Below, in pieces: positions 30,269-39,338 of a DNA stretch of 64,000 nt. Under the pieces are notes generated by a model. That model had not been told where the DNA came from. It did no database searches and saw nothing but the letters and a program-made list of their open reading frames with translations. This DNA comes from Pseudomonas sp. K2I15 (GTDB lineage Bacteria > Pseudomonadota > Gammaproteobacteria > Pseudomonadales > Pseudomonadaceae): the NCBI RefSeq assembly GCF_002204795.1, contig NZ_NIXO01000030.1:1-64000 (forward strand), in the 5' to 3' direction. The translations under genes were made by a program, and so were the position numbers. Each line of letters opens with the position of its first letter. Within the stretch, counting starts at the first letter, position 1.

Positions 30269-30365
30269 TGGTCTGACCGGTATGTCCAGTGCGGGGCCAG
30301 TCTACGCTCGGTTTTTTTCAAGTCGCAAGTAAATATTACGTGGATGCCAGGTTCCGGTCTGACCA
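30269..30365 (-). promoter_or_regulatory. Two FCD-type operators upstream of the carrier gene
   Basis: TGGTCTGACCG (30269-30279) and CGGTCTGACCA (30355-30365) share the perfect palindrome GGTC-T-GACC. Their centres are 86 bp apart, close to eight helical turns, compatible with looping. GGTC-N-GACC is typical of FadR/LldR/PdhR-type regulators, matching the FadR-type gene at 28059. Confidence 0.6.
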
Positions 30366-30451
30366 GTTGGTTCGCAAGGTCGGTGCTTGAGCGGTTGGCG
30401 GAGGGAAATTTTTTTCGCTTATTATCCGCAGCTTGGCCAAACAGGTGAGCT

Positions 30452-31081
30452 ATGGATATCCCGGGACTGACGACGGATGAGAACGGCCTGACGCGCTGCA
30501 CATGGCGCACGGCCGCAGCGGAGTACCCGCATTACCACGACCACGAATGGGGCGTGCCGGTGGCCGATGACATTGCGTTGTACGAGAAGATTTGCCTGGA
30601 AGGTTTTCAGGCGGGGATGGCGTGGATCACCATCCTGCGCAAGCGCGAGGCGTTTCGCCGGGCATTCGAAGGTTTTGATTTTCGCCGCGTGGCGCAGTAC
30701 ACCGAGCAGGATATCGAGCGGCTGATGGCCGACCCGGGCATCGTGCGCAATCGCGCCAAGATCGTGTCCACCATCAACAACGCCCGGCGCGCTTGTGAGC
30801 TGGTGGATGAAACCGGCTCGCTGGCAGCGTGGCTGTGGTCGTTTGAGCCGGGCGCCGATGAGCGCCCGGCTCACGTCGACCTGGCGTACTGGACCGCCAA
30901 CCCGACGTCGCCCGCGTCAACGCGCTTGTCCAAGGCCCTGAAAAAGCGCGGCTGGAGCTACGTGGGGCCGACCACCCTGTATGCATTCATGCAGGCAATG
31001 GGCATGGTCAACGACCACCTTGAAGGCTGCATCTGCCGGCAGCAGATCGAGGACCGCCGCCGGCAATTCAATCGGCCTTAG
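30452..31081 (+). CDS. tag: DNA-3-methyladenine glycosylase I
   Basis: A 209-residue base-excision repair enzyme that removes 3-methyladenine. The zinc and active-site segments of the Tag family are visible: CTWRTAAAEYPHYHDHEWG near residues 12-30, and DHLEGCICR near 190. AGGTGA lies before ATG 30452. It converges on the cupin gene with a 4-bp overlap of ends. Confidence 0.93.
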   Translation: MDIPGLTTDENGLTRCTWRTAAAEYPHYHDHEWGVPVADDIALYEKICLEGFQAGMAWITILRKREAFRRAFEGFDFRRVAQYTEQDIERLMADPGIVRNRAKIVSTINNARRACELVDETGSLAAWLWSFEPGADERPAHVDLAYWTANPTSPASTRLSKALKKRGWSYVGPTTLYAFMQAMGMVNDHLEGCICRQQIEDRRRQFNRP

Positions 31082-31479
31082 TGCGGCAGCGGCGTGAGCA
31101 CCTCGGCCTTGTCGTCCATCACCATCACTACCAGCAGTTTCGCCGGTTCGGTCTGGCTGGCATTGCTGGATTCGAAGTGCCGCGAGCCGGCCGGCTCATA
31201 GAACGATTGGCCGACCTTGTAGGTGATCGCCTTCTCATCGTTGACTCGCGAAGTGATTTCACCCTCCAGCACATACGCCACGGCGGTGCCGGTGTGGCTG
31301 TGGGGCACGGTGGCCTGGCCCGGGGCGTAGTCCACGATGAGCATGACGGTTTTCTTGCCGGGGACGTTGGTCAGGGCGTGTTCTTGCAGCACGTTGATTT
31401 TTTCCTGGTTGTACACCGGGTCGTGGGCAAAGGCGCTTAACGAGGCCAGCAGCAGGGTGGTGCCGAGCAGTACTTTCAT
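31078..31479 (-). CDS. Secreted cupin-domain protein
   Basis: A 133-residue protein with a signal peptide (MKVLLGTTLLLASLSAFA) and a single cupin barrel: PHSHTGTAVAYVLEGE as motif 1 and FYEPAGSRH as motif 2, giving metal-binding His residues. Periplasmic by inference; substrate unknown. It overlaps the convergent tag gene by 4 bp. Confidence 0.82.
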   Translation of the reverse strand: MKVLLGTTLLLASLSAFAHDPVYNQEKINVLQEHALTNVPGKKTVMLIVDYAPGQATVPHSHTGTAVAYVLEGEITSRVNDEKAITYKVGQSFYEPAGSRHFESSNASQTEPAKLLVVMVMDDKAEVLTPLPH

Positions 31480-31563
31480 GGTGATGCTTCCGAGAGGTTT
31501 TGGATCTCTTCACCCTACGCGCAGGTCATGGGGTGACCAATAACCAATCTGCCGGAAAAACCC

Positions 31564-32997
31564 TCAGCCAATCTCTTGCAGGATGTCGCGAACTTTATCC
31601 AGCGCCGGGTCAATATCCAGGGTTTCGATGGCGCCGAAACCAATGATCAAACCGTCGCGTACCGGCACGTCATGGAAGAACACGCTCAAGGGATACAGGC
31701 CGACCTCGACCCTGCGGGCCAACTCCATCAGCAGCGGTATATTCACCGGCACCTTGCACAGCGCCGCCAGATGGAACCCGGCCACGGTGGGCACCGCTTC
31801 GAACCACGGCGACAGGTCACCGGCCAGGCGCTTGAGAATGCGTTCCCGGCGCCCCGCGTACACGGTGTGGCAACGGCGAATGTGCTTGAGCAGATAGCCT
31901 TCGCTGATGAACTTGGCCAAGGCCCATTGCGGCAGGGTGGAGTTGTGCTGGTCGGTCAATTGCTTGGCCTTGAGCACCGCGCCAAAAATCGCCGGTGGCA
32001 GCACGGCGTAGCCCAGGCGCAGCTCCGGCAGCAGGGTTTTCGAGAAGGTCCCGACGTAAGTCACAACACCGCGGGTGTCCATGCTTTGCAGCGAGTCGGT
32101 GGGACGGCCCTCGTAGCGGAACTCACTGTCGTAATCGTCTTCGATGACGATAGCGCCCAGCTCGAACGCCCGTGCCAGCAACGCCTCGCGCCGCGCCAGG
32201 CTCATCGGCATGCCAAGGGGGAACTGATGGGACGGCGTCACATAGATCAGCCGGGTGCCGTCGGGTATCAATTCAACCTGGATGCCCTGTTCGTCTACCG
32301 GCACGCCCACGACCGTGGCACCCACCGCGTTGAACATCAGCCGCGCCGGGGTGTAGCCGGGGTCTTCCATGGCGACGATGCTCCCCGGTTCCAGCACCAC
32401 GCGGGCGATCAGGTCCAGCGCCTGCTGGGCGCCGTTGGTGACCACGATGTCGTCGTCCCGGCATTTGACCCCGCGGGAAAACGCAATGTGCCCGGCGATT
32501 GCGTTGCGCAGGGCCGGCAAGCCTTCAGGCTGGCTGTAGTAACCGCTGTTCTGGGCGATGCGGCGCAAGGCGTCCTGGGTGCAGCGACGCCATTCTTCCT
32601 GGGGGAACTGGCTGCGGGTGGTGGCTCCGCCGATAAATTCGCAACGCAAGGTGCCGTCCCGGGTGGGGTGGCGCATGGGGGAAGGCAGCGATTGCCACTT
32701 GGCGAGGTTGGCGGCGCACGCCAGGTCTGTTGCGGTTTGCAGACGCTCGGAGCGCGGCGCCCGGGCGTTGACGAACGTGCCCCGGCCGATCTTGCCAACC
32801 AGCAAACCTTCGTAGGTCAGCGTGGCGTAAGTGTCGGACACCGTCTTGCGCGACACGCCCAATTGCTCGGCCAGCAGCCGGCTGGGAGGCAGTTGCGCGC
32901 CGGCCGCCAGTTGGCCCGACTCAATGGCCGCGTGCAGTTGCTGGTAAAGCTGTTCGGCCAGATCCTTGCGGCCGTTGATGACGACGTGCAGTTCCAT
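31564..32997 (-). CDS. MocR/PdxR-family regulator (GntR-aminotransferase fusion)
   Basis: A 477-residue chimera: N-terminal GntR winged helix (about 10-75; LLAEQLGVSRKTVSDTYATL) joined to a fold-type I aminotransferase domain (about 110-475), with the PLP lysine in TFSKTLLPELRLGY near residue 320. Such proteins sense PLP or amino-acid-derived ligands and regulate a neighbouring gene. It is divergent from the AhpD-like gene at 33160, the likely target. Confidence 0.9.
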   Translation of the reverse strand: MELHVVINGRKDLAEQLYQQLHAAIESGQLAAGAQLPPSRLLAEQLGVSRKTVSDTYATLTYEGLLVGKIGRGTFVNARAPRSERLQTATDLACAANLAKWQSLPSPMRHPTRDGTLRCEFIGGATTRSQFPQEEWRRCTQDALRRIAQNSGYYSQPEGLPALRNAIAGHIAFSRGVKCRDDDIVVTNGAQQALDLIARVVLEPGSIVAMEDPGYTPARLMFNAVGATVVGVPVDEQGIQVELIPDGTRLIYVTPSHQFPLGMPMSLARREALLARAFELGAIVIEDDYDSEFRYEGRPTDSLQSMDTRGVVTYVGTFSKTLLPELRLGYAVLPPAIFGAVLKAKQLTDQHNSTLPQWALAKFISEGYLLKHIRRCHTVYAGRRERILKRLAGDLSPWFEAVPTVAGFHLAALCKVPVNIPLLMELARRVEVGLYPLSVFFHDVPVRDGLIIGFGAIETLDIDPALDKVRDILQEIG

Positions 32998-33159
32998 GTT
33001 TCATCCAGAGGCGATCAATCCCTGGCAAGGTTACTCGCAACCGTCGCGGCTCGGAACCGCAAAAGTGGTCCCTTCATAAACCGGCATTTTGGCTATAGGG
33101 CTTATGCCACGCGGCCTTTAGGCTGGGCAGTCATTGCATTTGTCACTGGGGCTACACCG

Positions 33160-33603
33160 ATGGAAGCTCGCCTGGATTACTACACAGCCTCGCCACAAGC
33201 GCTCAAGGGCATGCTGATGCTGGAAGCGGCGACCTTTGGCTTGTCCATCGAAAAGCCCTTGCTGGAGCTGATCCGGATCCGGGTTTCGCAGCTCAATCAG
33301 TGCGGGTTCTGTACCGATATGCACTCGATGGCGGCGCGCCAGAGCGGGGAAAGCGAGCGGCGCCTGTTTGCCCTGTGCGTGTGGCGCGACTCGCCGTTTT
33401 TTACCGCGAGGGAGAAGGCGGCATTGGCCTGGAGCGAGTCGCTCGCCACGCTGCCAACCTCCAGCGTGCCGGATGAACTGTTTGCGGCGATGCGCGTGGA
33501 GTTCAGCGAGCAGGAACTGGTGGACCTGACCATGGCGGTGTCCAGTATCAGCGCCTGGAACCGCCTGGCCGTAGGGTTTCGCCAGCAACCGCCGAATGAT
33601 TGA
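33160..33603 (+). CDS. Carboxymuconolactone decarboxylase / AhpD-like protein
   Basis: A 147-residue helical protein with the CxxC-x3-H redox motif CGFCTDMH near residues 47-54, as in AhpD-type peroxidase partners. The ATG at 33160 was chosen because upstream frame sequence is antisense to the divergent MocR gene. The stop abuts the convergent SDR gene. A role in peroxide or aldehyde stress is possible; the substrate is not visible. Confidence 0.88.
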   Translation: MEARLDYYTASPQALKGMLMLEAATFGLSIEKPLLELIRIRVSQLNQCGFCTDMHSMAARQSGESERRLFALCVWRDSPFFTAREKAALAWSESLATLPTSSVPDELFAAMRVEFSEQELVDLTMAVSSISAWNRLAVGFRQQPPND

Positions 33604-34371
33604 TCAGGACAGGAAACCACCGTCCACATTCAGCGACACACCGGTGGTGTAGCTCGACGCATCGCTGGCCAGGTACAGCACCGCGCCGGCCATTTCGCTT
33701 GGGTCGGCCACGCGCTTGAGCGGAATCTGCGCCAGGGCCATTTTCAGGATCGAGTCGTTTTTCACCAGTGCCGAGGCGAACTTGGTGTCGGTCAGGCCCG
33801 GCAGCAGTGCGTTGCAACGAATGCCGAACGGCGCGCATTCCTTGGCGAAGACCTTGGTCATGTTGATCACGGCGGCCTTGGTCACCGAATAGATGCCTTG
33901 GAACACGCCTGGCGAAATCCCGTTGATCGACGCCACGTTGATGATGCTGCCACCGCCGTTCTCGCGCATCAGCTTGCCGGCTTCCACCGACATGAAGAAG
34001 TAGCCGCGAATGTTCACGTCGACGGTCTTCTGGAACGCGCCCAGGTCGGTGTCCAGTACGTTGCAGAACTGCGGGTTGGTGGCGGCGTTGTTGACCAGGA
34101 TATCCAGGCGGCCGAACTGTTCGCGGATTGCGGCAAACACGCTGGTGATCTGTTCCATTTCGCCGATATGGCAGGCAATCGCCGTGGCCTTGCCACCGGC
34201 GGCGATGATCGCGTCGGCCACGTGCTGGCAGCCGTCGAGCTTGCGGCTCGACACGATCACGTGGGCGCCCTGCTGGGCCAGCAACTTGGCGATGGCCTCA
34301 CCGATACCGCGGCTGGCACCGGAAACAAAAGCGATCTTGCCGTCGAGGTCGAACAGTTGAGTCTTGGACAT
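33604..34371 (-). CDS. Short-chain dehydrogenase/reductase
   Basis: A 255-residue NAD(P)-dependent SDR. Cofactor motif GASRGIGEA (about 18-26), NNAA (about 94-97), catalytic Ser in VASINGI and YSVTK (about 159-163). It lies 18 bp after the phosphotransferase-like gene on the same strand; this pairing is common with acyl-CoA metabolism genes in Pseudomonas. Substrate unknown. Confidence 0.9.
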   Translation of the reverse strand: MSKTQLFDLDGKIAFVSGASRGIGEAIAKLLAQQGAHVIVSSRKLDGCQHVADAIIAAGGKATAIACHIGEMEQITSVFAAIREQFGRLDILVNNAATNPQFCNVLDTDLGAFQKTVDVNIRGYFFMSVEAGKLMRENGGGSIINVASINGISPGVFQGIYSVTKAAVINMTKVFAKECAPFGIRCNALLPGLTDTKFASALVKNDSILKMALAQIPLKRVADPSEMAGAVLYLASDASSYTTGVSLNVDGGFLS

Positions 34372-34389
34372 GGTTTTTCCTTGAAGGGG

Positions 34390-35457
34390 TCAGAGGGAAG
34401 ACTGTTTGATGACATTCAGGCTCATCTGCTCCAGCAGCTTGTTCATGTGGATGAACTGCGCAAAGCGTTTGTCCTGGGTCTGGCCATGGAAGAAGCGGTA
34501 GTAGATCTGCTGCACGATGCCGGCCAGGCGGAACAGGCCGTAGGTGTAGTAGAAGTCGAAATTGTCGACCTGGATTCCGGAGCGTTCAGCGTAATAGTCG
34601 ACGAACTGGCGGCGAGTGAGCATGCCGGGGGCGTTGCTTGGCTGGCGACGCATCAGTTGCACCGGCGCCGGGTCGGCCGCTTCGATCCAGTAGGCGAGGG
34701 TGTTGCCCAGGTCCATCAGCGGGTCGCCGAGGGTGGTCAGCTCCCAGTCCAGCACGCCGATGATCTGCATCGGGTTATGCGGGTCGAGGATCACGTTATC
34801 GAAGCGGTAGTCGTTGTGGACGATGCTCGAGGTGGGGTGGTCGGCCGGCATCTTGTCGTTGAGCCAGGCACGTACCGCTTCCCAGCTCGGCGCGTCGGGC
34901 GTCAGGGCTTTTTCGTAGCGGTCGCTCCAGCCGCGAATCTGCCGCTCCACGTAACCTTCAGGCTTGCCCAGGTCGGCCAGGCCGCAGGCGGTGTAATCGA
35001 CCTGGTGCAGTTCGACGAACTTGTCGATAAAGCTTTTGCACAAGGCTTCGGTTTTGGCCGCGTCCAGGCCCAGTTCCGGCGGCAGGTCCGAGCGCAGGAT
35101 GATGCCGTTGACCCGCTCCATCACGTAGAACTCGGCGCCGATCACCGATTCGTCGGTGCAGTGCACGTAGGCTTTGGGGCAATACGGGAAACCGTCCTTG
35201 AGCTGGTTGAGAATCCGGTATTCGCGGCCCATGTCGTGGGCAGACTTGGCCTTGTGGCCAAAGGGTGGGCGGCGCAGCACGAATTCCTGGCCGGGGTATT
35301 CCAGCAGGTACGTCAGGTTGGAGGCGCCACCGGGGAACTGGCTGATTTTGACGCTGCCGCTCAAGCCCGGAATATGGGCCTTGAGGTAGGGATCGATGAG
35401 GCTGGCATCAAGTTCTTCGCCGGGGCGAATCTGGGTCGATTGGTCATTAAGCGCCAT
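34390..35457 (-). CDS. Aminoglycoside phosphotransferase-fold kinase (ACAD10/11-like)
   Basis: A 355-residue kinase-fold protein with the catalytic HNDYRFDNVILD (Brenner motif HxDxxxxN) and metal-binding DWELTTLGDP near residues 215-240. In ACAD10/11 this domain acts with an acyl-CoA dehydrogenase on 4-hydroxy acids; the co-transcribed SDR suggests a related fatty-acid or hydroxy-acid role (inference), not antibiotic resistance. Confidence 0.85.
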   Translation of the reverse strand: MALNDQSTQIRPGEELDASLIDPYLKAHIPGLSGSVKISQFPGGASNLTYLLEYPGQEFVLRRPPFGHKAKSAHDMGREYRILNQLKDGFPYCPKAYVHCTDESVIGAEFYVMERVNGIILRSDLPPELGLDAAKTEALCKSFIDKFVELHQVDYTACGLADLGKPEGYVERQIRGWSDRYEKALTPDAPSWEAVRAWLNDKMPADHPTSSIVHNDYRFDNVILDPHNPMQIIGVLDWELTTLGDPLMDLGNTLAYWIEAADPAPVQLMRRQPSNAPGMLTRRQFVDYYAERSGIQVDNFDFYYTYGLFRLAGIVQQIYYRFFHGQTQDKRFAQFIHMNKLLEQMSLNVIKQSSL

Positions 35458-35587
35458 GCTTATCCCTTCTGCTTATTCTTAAGGCCTTGGACTATTGGCT
35501 AATCTAATGCGCGCGGCCGCCAAGCCACAAGGTTGGGGCGGCTTAATAGGTTAGCGTGTTGGCCGATGATCAGCGGGCCTGATGTGC

Positions 35588-37444
35588 TCAGATCACCAGA
35601 ATTGCACGCCCGCTGGGGTTGCAGGACAGGTTGGCACCGATCTCGACTTTTGCCAGGTCCACGCCCAGGCCGGCGAGGAGGTTATTGACCAGTGGGTCGA
35701 GGAGCGGGCTGAGCACGCCGGAGATAATACCGGTGAGGAGATTGAGCACGCCCGTCACCAGGCCGACCACCAGGTTCAGCACCAAACCCAAAAGCCCGCC
35801 CTGTGTGGGTGGATGGTTGATCAACTGGATGCCACTGAGCGTGTTGCTCAAGCTGCCTACCACGTTACTGGAACTGAAACTGAAGTAGTCGGGGGGCTGC
35901 TTCACCTCGGGCGGCGACGCATAGGTGTGGTTCCTGGTGGTCTTGGCCACGCTGCTGTCGACTCTCAGGCTGATGCCGCCGACGGCGTAGGGTTGCCGAG
36001 GGTCGCAGGCGCCCTTGCTGCAGGTTTGTATACCCAGGTCAAGCAATGGAAACTCGTCGACACTCAGCGGGGCGGTGGAGGAAAACAGTTTTTTCGGGTC
36101 GATCTGGCCGACCATCAACCGCACGGCAGAAGTGGTACCCACTACCGACAACGATTTTTCCGCAGGCCCATTGCAGCGATAGCCGGTCACCTCGCTGCTG
36201 CCGCTGGCCGCTTCCAGGGCCACATCGAGTTTGGTACCGATTTTTGCATCCAGGGAGCTGCCCAACAACAGCCCCAGCAGGCCTGTTACCCCGCCTACCA
36301 CATCGTTCAGCACGCCGACCACGGGCAAGTTCACGCAGATCAAGGTCCTGACTTGCGCGGTCCTGACGAAGATCGGTTGTGTGTCGATCAGCTTCGGGTT
36401 ACCGATGGCAGATAGCTGCGCCGGTTCGATAATCTTGGTCTTGACGGTGATATTCACCAATCCCAATACATCGATCGGCAGCTCCACCGCCACGGCGTTG
36501 TACTTGTTCGACAGTTGCACAAACCCCTGGATGAGGTTGAACAGTTGCAGGTTGACGTCCAGGGCGCTCTTGTCGGTGCCGTTCTGAATGGTCAACAGGT
36601 CGCCTAGATGCAGGATCTGCGTGCCAGGTGCAATCAGCTTGATCGCTTCCAGGTTATTGATCACCACCTTGACCGCGTCGCCTCCCACTTTGAGTACATC
36701 AATCGCGGCCTGGATCAGTTGGCCTACGGTGGCGTCGGTCTTGAGCAGTTGGTCGTAATTGCCGGCGCTGACGTTCAGTTGAATGGCCAGGGCGTCCAGG
36801 TAACTGAGCAGGCTGATGTTGGTGTTGATCAAGCCCTCCCAGCCCACTGCATTGAGTTGCAATTTTCCTCCCAACAGTCCACCGATCAGGGCGTTGAGCG
36901 CCGCAGACTTGGTGCTGTCCACCGTCAGCAACGTGCTGCGAATGCTCAGCACTGCCACCGGTGGCGCGGGCACTGCGGCCACGGCCACTGCCTGTAATCG
37001 AATGGTCGGCTCGAAAGGGCCTGGGGAGAACAGCATGAACAAGCCGTTAGCGATGCTGGTGACGACTCGATGGGTGGCGATGACCTGGATCGCATCGGCT
37101 TTGGAGAGGTTGGGGGTGAAGGTGCGCATGAAGTCAGCCCCGGTCACCAGGGTGCCACAGGCGGTGGCCAGGGTACGGTTCTCGTCGGTCGGGAAGTCGT
37201 TACGGGCTGCGCTTTGTATCGCGAATTGTGCGGCGTTGGTATTTGGCGCCACACAGGTGCCGCCACGGCTCACCACTTCCAGCGCCGCGGTGTCGGCAAC
37301 ACGCTGCAACTTGCGCTTTTCCAGGTACAGCCGACCGCTGTCAACCACCAGCAACAGGAACAACAGCGCGATCCCGAGGGTCATCGCACCCATCAGCCCT
37401 ATCGCGCCGCGCTGCCGACCCGGGCCATGTCCATGGCAAACCAT
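35588..37444 (-). CDS. TadG-like pilus-assembly-related protein (orphan)
   Basis: A 618-residue protein whose N-terminus is a TadE/G-like signal anchor (RGAIGLMGAMTLGIALLFLLLVVDSGRLYLEKRKLQRVADTAA in two parts), followed by a long extracytoplasmic region of unknown fold rich in Val, Leu and Asn, and a Gly/Leu-rich C-terminal section (about 540-600). No other tad/flp genes are nearby. It may be surface-exposed; function unknown. Confidence 0.7.
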   Translation of the reverse strand: MVCHGHGPGRQRGAIGLMGAMTLGIALLFLLLVVDSGRLYLEKRKLQRVADTAALEVVSRGGTCVAPNTNAAQFAIQSAARNDFPTDENRTLATACGTLVTGADFMRTFTPNLSKADAIQVIATHRVVTSIANGLFMLFSPGPFEPTIRLQAVAVAAVPAPPVAVLSIRSTLLTVDSTKSAALNALIGGLLGGKLQLNAVGWEGLINTNISLLSYLDALAIQLNVSAGNYDQLLKTDATVGQLIQAAIDVLKVGGDAVKVVINNLEAIKLIAPGTQILHLGDLLTIQNGTDKSALDVNLQLFNLIQGFVQLSNKYNAVAVELPIDVLGLVNITVKTKIIEPAQLSAIGNPKLIDTQPIFVRTAQVRTLICVNLPVVGVLNDVVGGVTGLLGLLLGSSLDAKIGTKLDVALEAASGSSEVTGYRCNGPAEKSLSVVGTTSAVRLMVGQIDPKKLFSSTAPLSVDEFPLLDLGIQTCSKGACDPRQPYAVGGISLRVDSSVAKTTRNHTYASPPEVKQPPDYFSFSSSNVVGSLSNTLSGIQLINHPPTQGGLLGLVLNLVVGLVTGVLNLLTGIISGVLSPLLDPLVNNLLAGLGVDLAKVEIGANLSCNPSGRAILVI

Positions 37445-37534
37445 CCTGCGTTCCTTCGCCGGTCCAGTACCAGCGTCCTGAGCATCCCCGCAAGCAGTGT
37501 AGTCAGGATTTGAATGATTTCTGGCTATTGGCCA

Positions 37535-38485
37535 CTATTTTCGTGGCGGCAATATCACGGGCGTCAACACGGGGCGGCCGGCAAAGTATTCCAGCAGGTT
37601 GTCCGCCACGCGCTGCACGGTGTCGTGGGCCGCTTCCGGTGACAGGCCGGCGACGTGGGGCGTGAGCACGGTGTTGCTGAGGTGCTTGAGCGCATCCGGT
37701 ACCTTGGGTTCATCGTCGAACACATCCAGCGCCGCACCGCCGATGCGCCGTTGCTCCAGGGCGGTAATCAGGTCGGCCGTGACCACCACGCTGCCGCGGC
37801 CGATGTTCACCAGGAAACCGTTGGGTCCCAGCGCGTCGAGGGCCTGGCGGTCGATCAAATGCCGCGTGCTGGCGCCGCCCGGCGTGGCCAGGATCAGGAA
37901 GTCCGAGGCCCGCGCCAGTTCCACGGCGGTGGCGCAGTAGGTGTAGTCCACGTCGTCGCGGGGTTGGCGGTTGTGATAACTCACCTCCATGCCAAAACCC
38001 AGGGCCGCGCGCTTGGCGATCTCCAGGCCTACGGCGCCCAGTCCGAGAATGCCCAGTTGTTTACCGGCGAGGGAAGGGCGCATCACCTTGGGCCATTCGC
38101 TGCGACGTACCGCCGCGTCGGCCCGGGGAATATCACGCACCAGCGACAGCAGCAGGGCCATCGCGTGGTCGGCCACCGATGGCGCATTCACGCCGGCGCC
38201 ATTGGTGACCACGATGCCCCGGTTGCTGGCGGCTTGCAGGTCCACGTGTTCATAACCGGCGCCGATCACGCAGATGATCTCCAGCACCGGCAGCGCGGCG
38301 ATTTCCTCGGCGTACAAGCCCAGTGGGCCACGGGTCAGCACCGCCTGGATTTGCCCGCCGTGGGTCTTGATTGCCTTGGCACGCTCGGCCGGGGTCGGCG
38401 CGAGGATCACGTGAAAGCCGTTGCCTTCGATGATCGGCAGGTAGTCGTTGATGGTTTCAACCAGGACTAGAACGGTGACGGGCAT
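37535..38485 (-). CDS. D-isomer 2-hydroxyacid dehydrogenase
   Basis: A 316-residue NAD(P)-dependent enzyme of the GyaR/GhrB-type family. Cofactor site GLGAVGLEIA (about 150-160), catalytic Arg in NIGRGSVV, Glu in DDEPKVP and His in LTPHVAGL (about 285-292). Probably reduces glyoxylate, hydroxypyruvate or a similar 2-oxoacid; the substrate cannot be told. Confidence 0.9.
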   Translation of the reverse strand: MPVTVLVLVETINDYLPIIEGNGFHVILAPTPAERAKAIKTHGGQIQAVLTRGPLGLYAEEIAALPVLEIICVIGAGYEHVDLQAASNRGIVVTNGAGVNAPSVADHAMALLLSLVRDIPRADAAVRRSEWPKVMRPSLAGKQLGILGLGAVGLEIAKRAALGFGMEVSYHNRQPRDDVDYTYCATAVELARASDFLILATPGGASTRHLIDRQALDALGPNGFLVNIGRGSVVVTADLITALEQRRIGGAALDVFDDEPKVPDALKHLSNTVLTPHVAGLSPEAAHDTVQRVADNLLEYFAGRPVLTPVILPPRK

Positions 38486-38664
38486 CGGAAGGCTCTTCCT
38501 AAAGGATCAGAGGCCTGGATTATGCGGGATTTGTAGTACCGATCGTTTCTTTACCGCAGAAAAATTTCATATTTCACCAGCCGAATCTGATTTTCCAGAC
38601 CGTTCGTCCCAGCCTTTTTTGCTGCTGCAGACTTCGACGACTTTCCTTTGCAGAGACGTCATGG

Positions 38665-39000
38665 ATGCATGTTCCTGCCACGCCTGAAACCGTTGAATGG
38701 ACCGCTTATGGCTACAAGCACAGCCCCTCAAAAAATCTCCCCTGGGAAGACATTGTCAGCAGTACCCGATACGGCCCTTCCAAATACAAGCCCGGTATAA
38801 ATATTGAAAAGCTTGAAAGAGAAGCCTATAAAAATGGAGTGCCAAGCACTCATGCAAAACCCTGGAAACTCAGGGAGTACTCGCAAGCCATAGGTGCCAG
38901 CGATGGCAAACTCAGTTATTGGGTTCGAATTGAGCTAAGTGCGGGCGTCATACATGGTCATCCGGTTTCCGAGCAGGAATTCAGGAGGTTAACAAATTGA
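38665..39000 (+). CDS. Orphan polymorphic-toxin C-terminal domain
   Basis: A 111-residue protein that resembles, from memory, the toxin tips of Rhs/CDI-type polymorphic toxins (segments YGYKH, GPSKYKPG.NIEKLER and IHGHPVS). It has no secretion leader and no ribosome binding site before ATG 38665. The frame stays open upstream to about 38502 without a start codon, which fits a toxin that lost its N-terminal delivery part. It overlaps the next gene by 4 bp (TTGA). The toxic activity is not recognised. Confidence 0.55.
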   Translation: MHVPATPETVEWTAYGYKHSPSKNLPWEDIVSSTRYGPSKYKPGINIEKLEREAYKNGVPSTHAKPWKLREYSQAIGASDGKLSYWVRIELSAGVIHGHPVSEQEFRRLTN

Positions 39001-39323
39001 TCTCATTAGGTTTTATTGACGGAAACGTCACCCATGACGATCTCTCCATCTTGCAGGATGTGGCGATGGAGAATCAGGCCCACCTGTTGAAAGAGGACAT
39101 GTTTCAGGTTGAATACGCCGGTGGACTTATATTGGATGTCGGCTGGTATCCCTCCTTCGATACCCACGGTGGGTTCCGCATAAATGTAATAAGAAATTAC
39201 GACTGGGACTGCCCGGTTATTGCTTTAACGGCGCATGCAACCGGTGATCTGGTCGAACAGCTGGTGGCTGCGCAGGGTGCCATTAATGGCGAACTGCGCA
39301 ACGTATTGAGAACCATGGCTTAG
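38997..39323 (+). CDS. Putative immunity protein
   Basis: A 108-residue acidic protein with no signal peptide. It starts at a TTG that overlaps the previous stop codon; a perfect AGGAGG lies 8 nt upstream, which settles this start. Tight coupling to a toxin-like gene and similar size point to its cognate immunity protein. The sequence was not recognised otherwise. Confidence 0.55.
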   Translation: MISLGFIDGNVTHDDLSILQDVAMENQAHLLKEDMFQVEYAGGLILDVGWYPSFDTHGGFRINVIRNYDWDCPVIALTAHATGDLVEQLVAAQGAINGELRNVLRTMA

Positions 39324-39338
39324 ACAAAGCCTTGGGCT

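Noticed and set aside
31576..33603. 675-codon plus-strand frame across the MocR gene
   Set aside because: Only the last 147 codons (from 33160) encode the AhpD-like protein; the rest is antisense to the MocR regulator.
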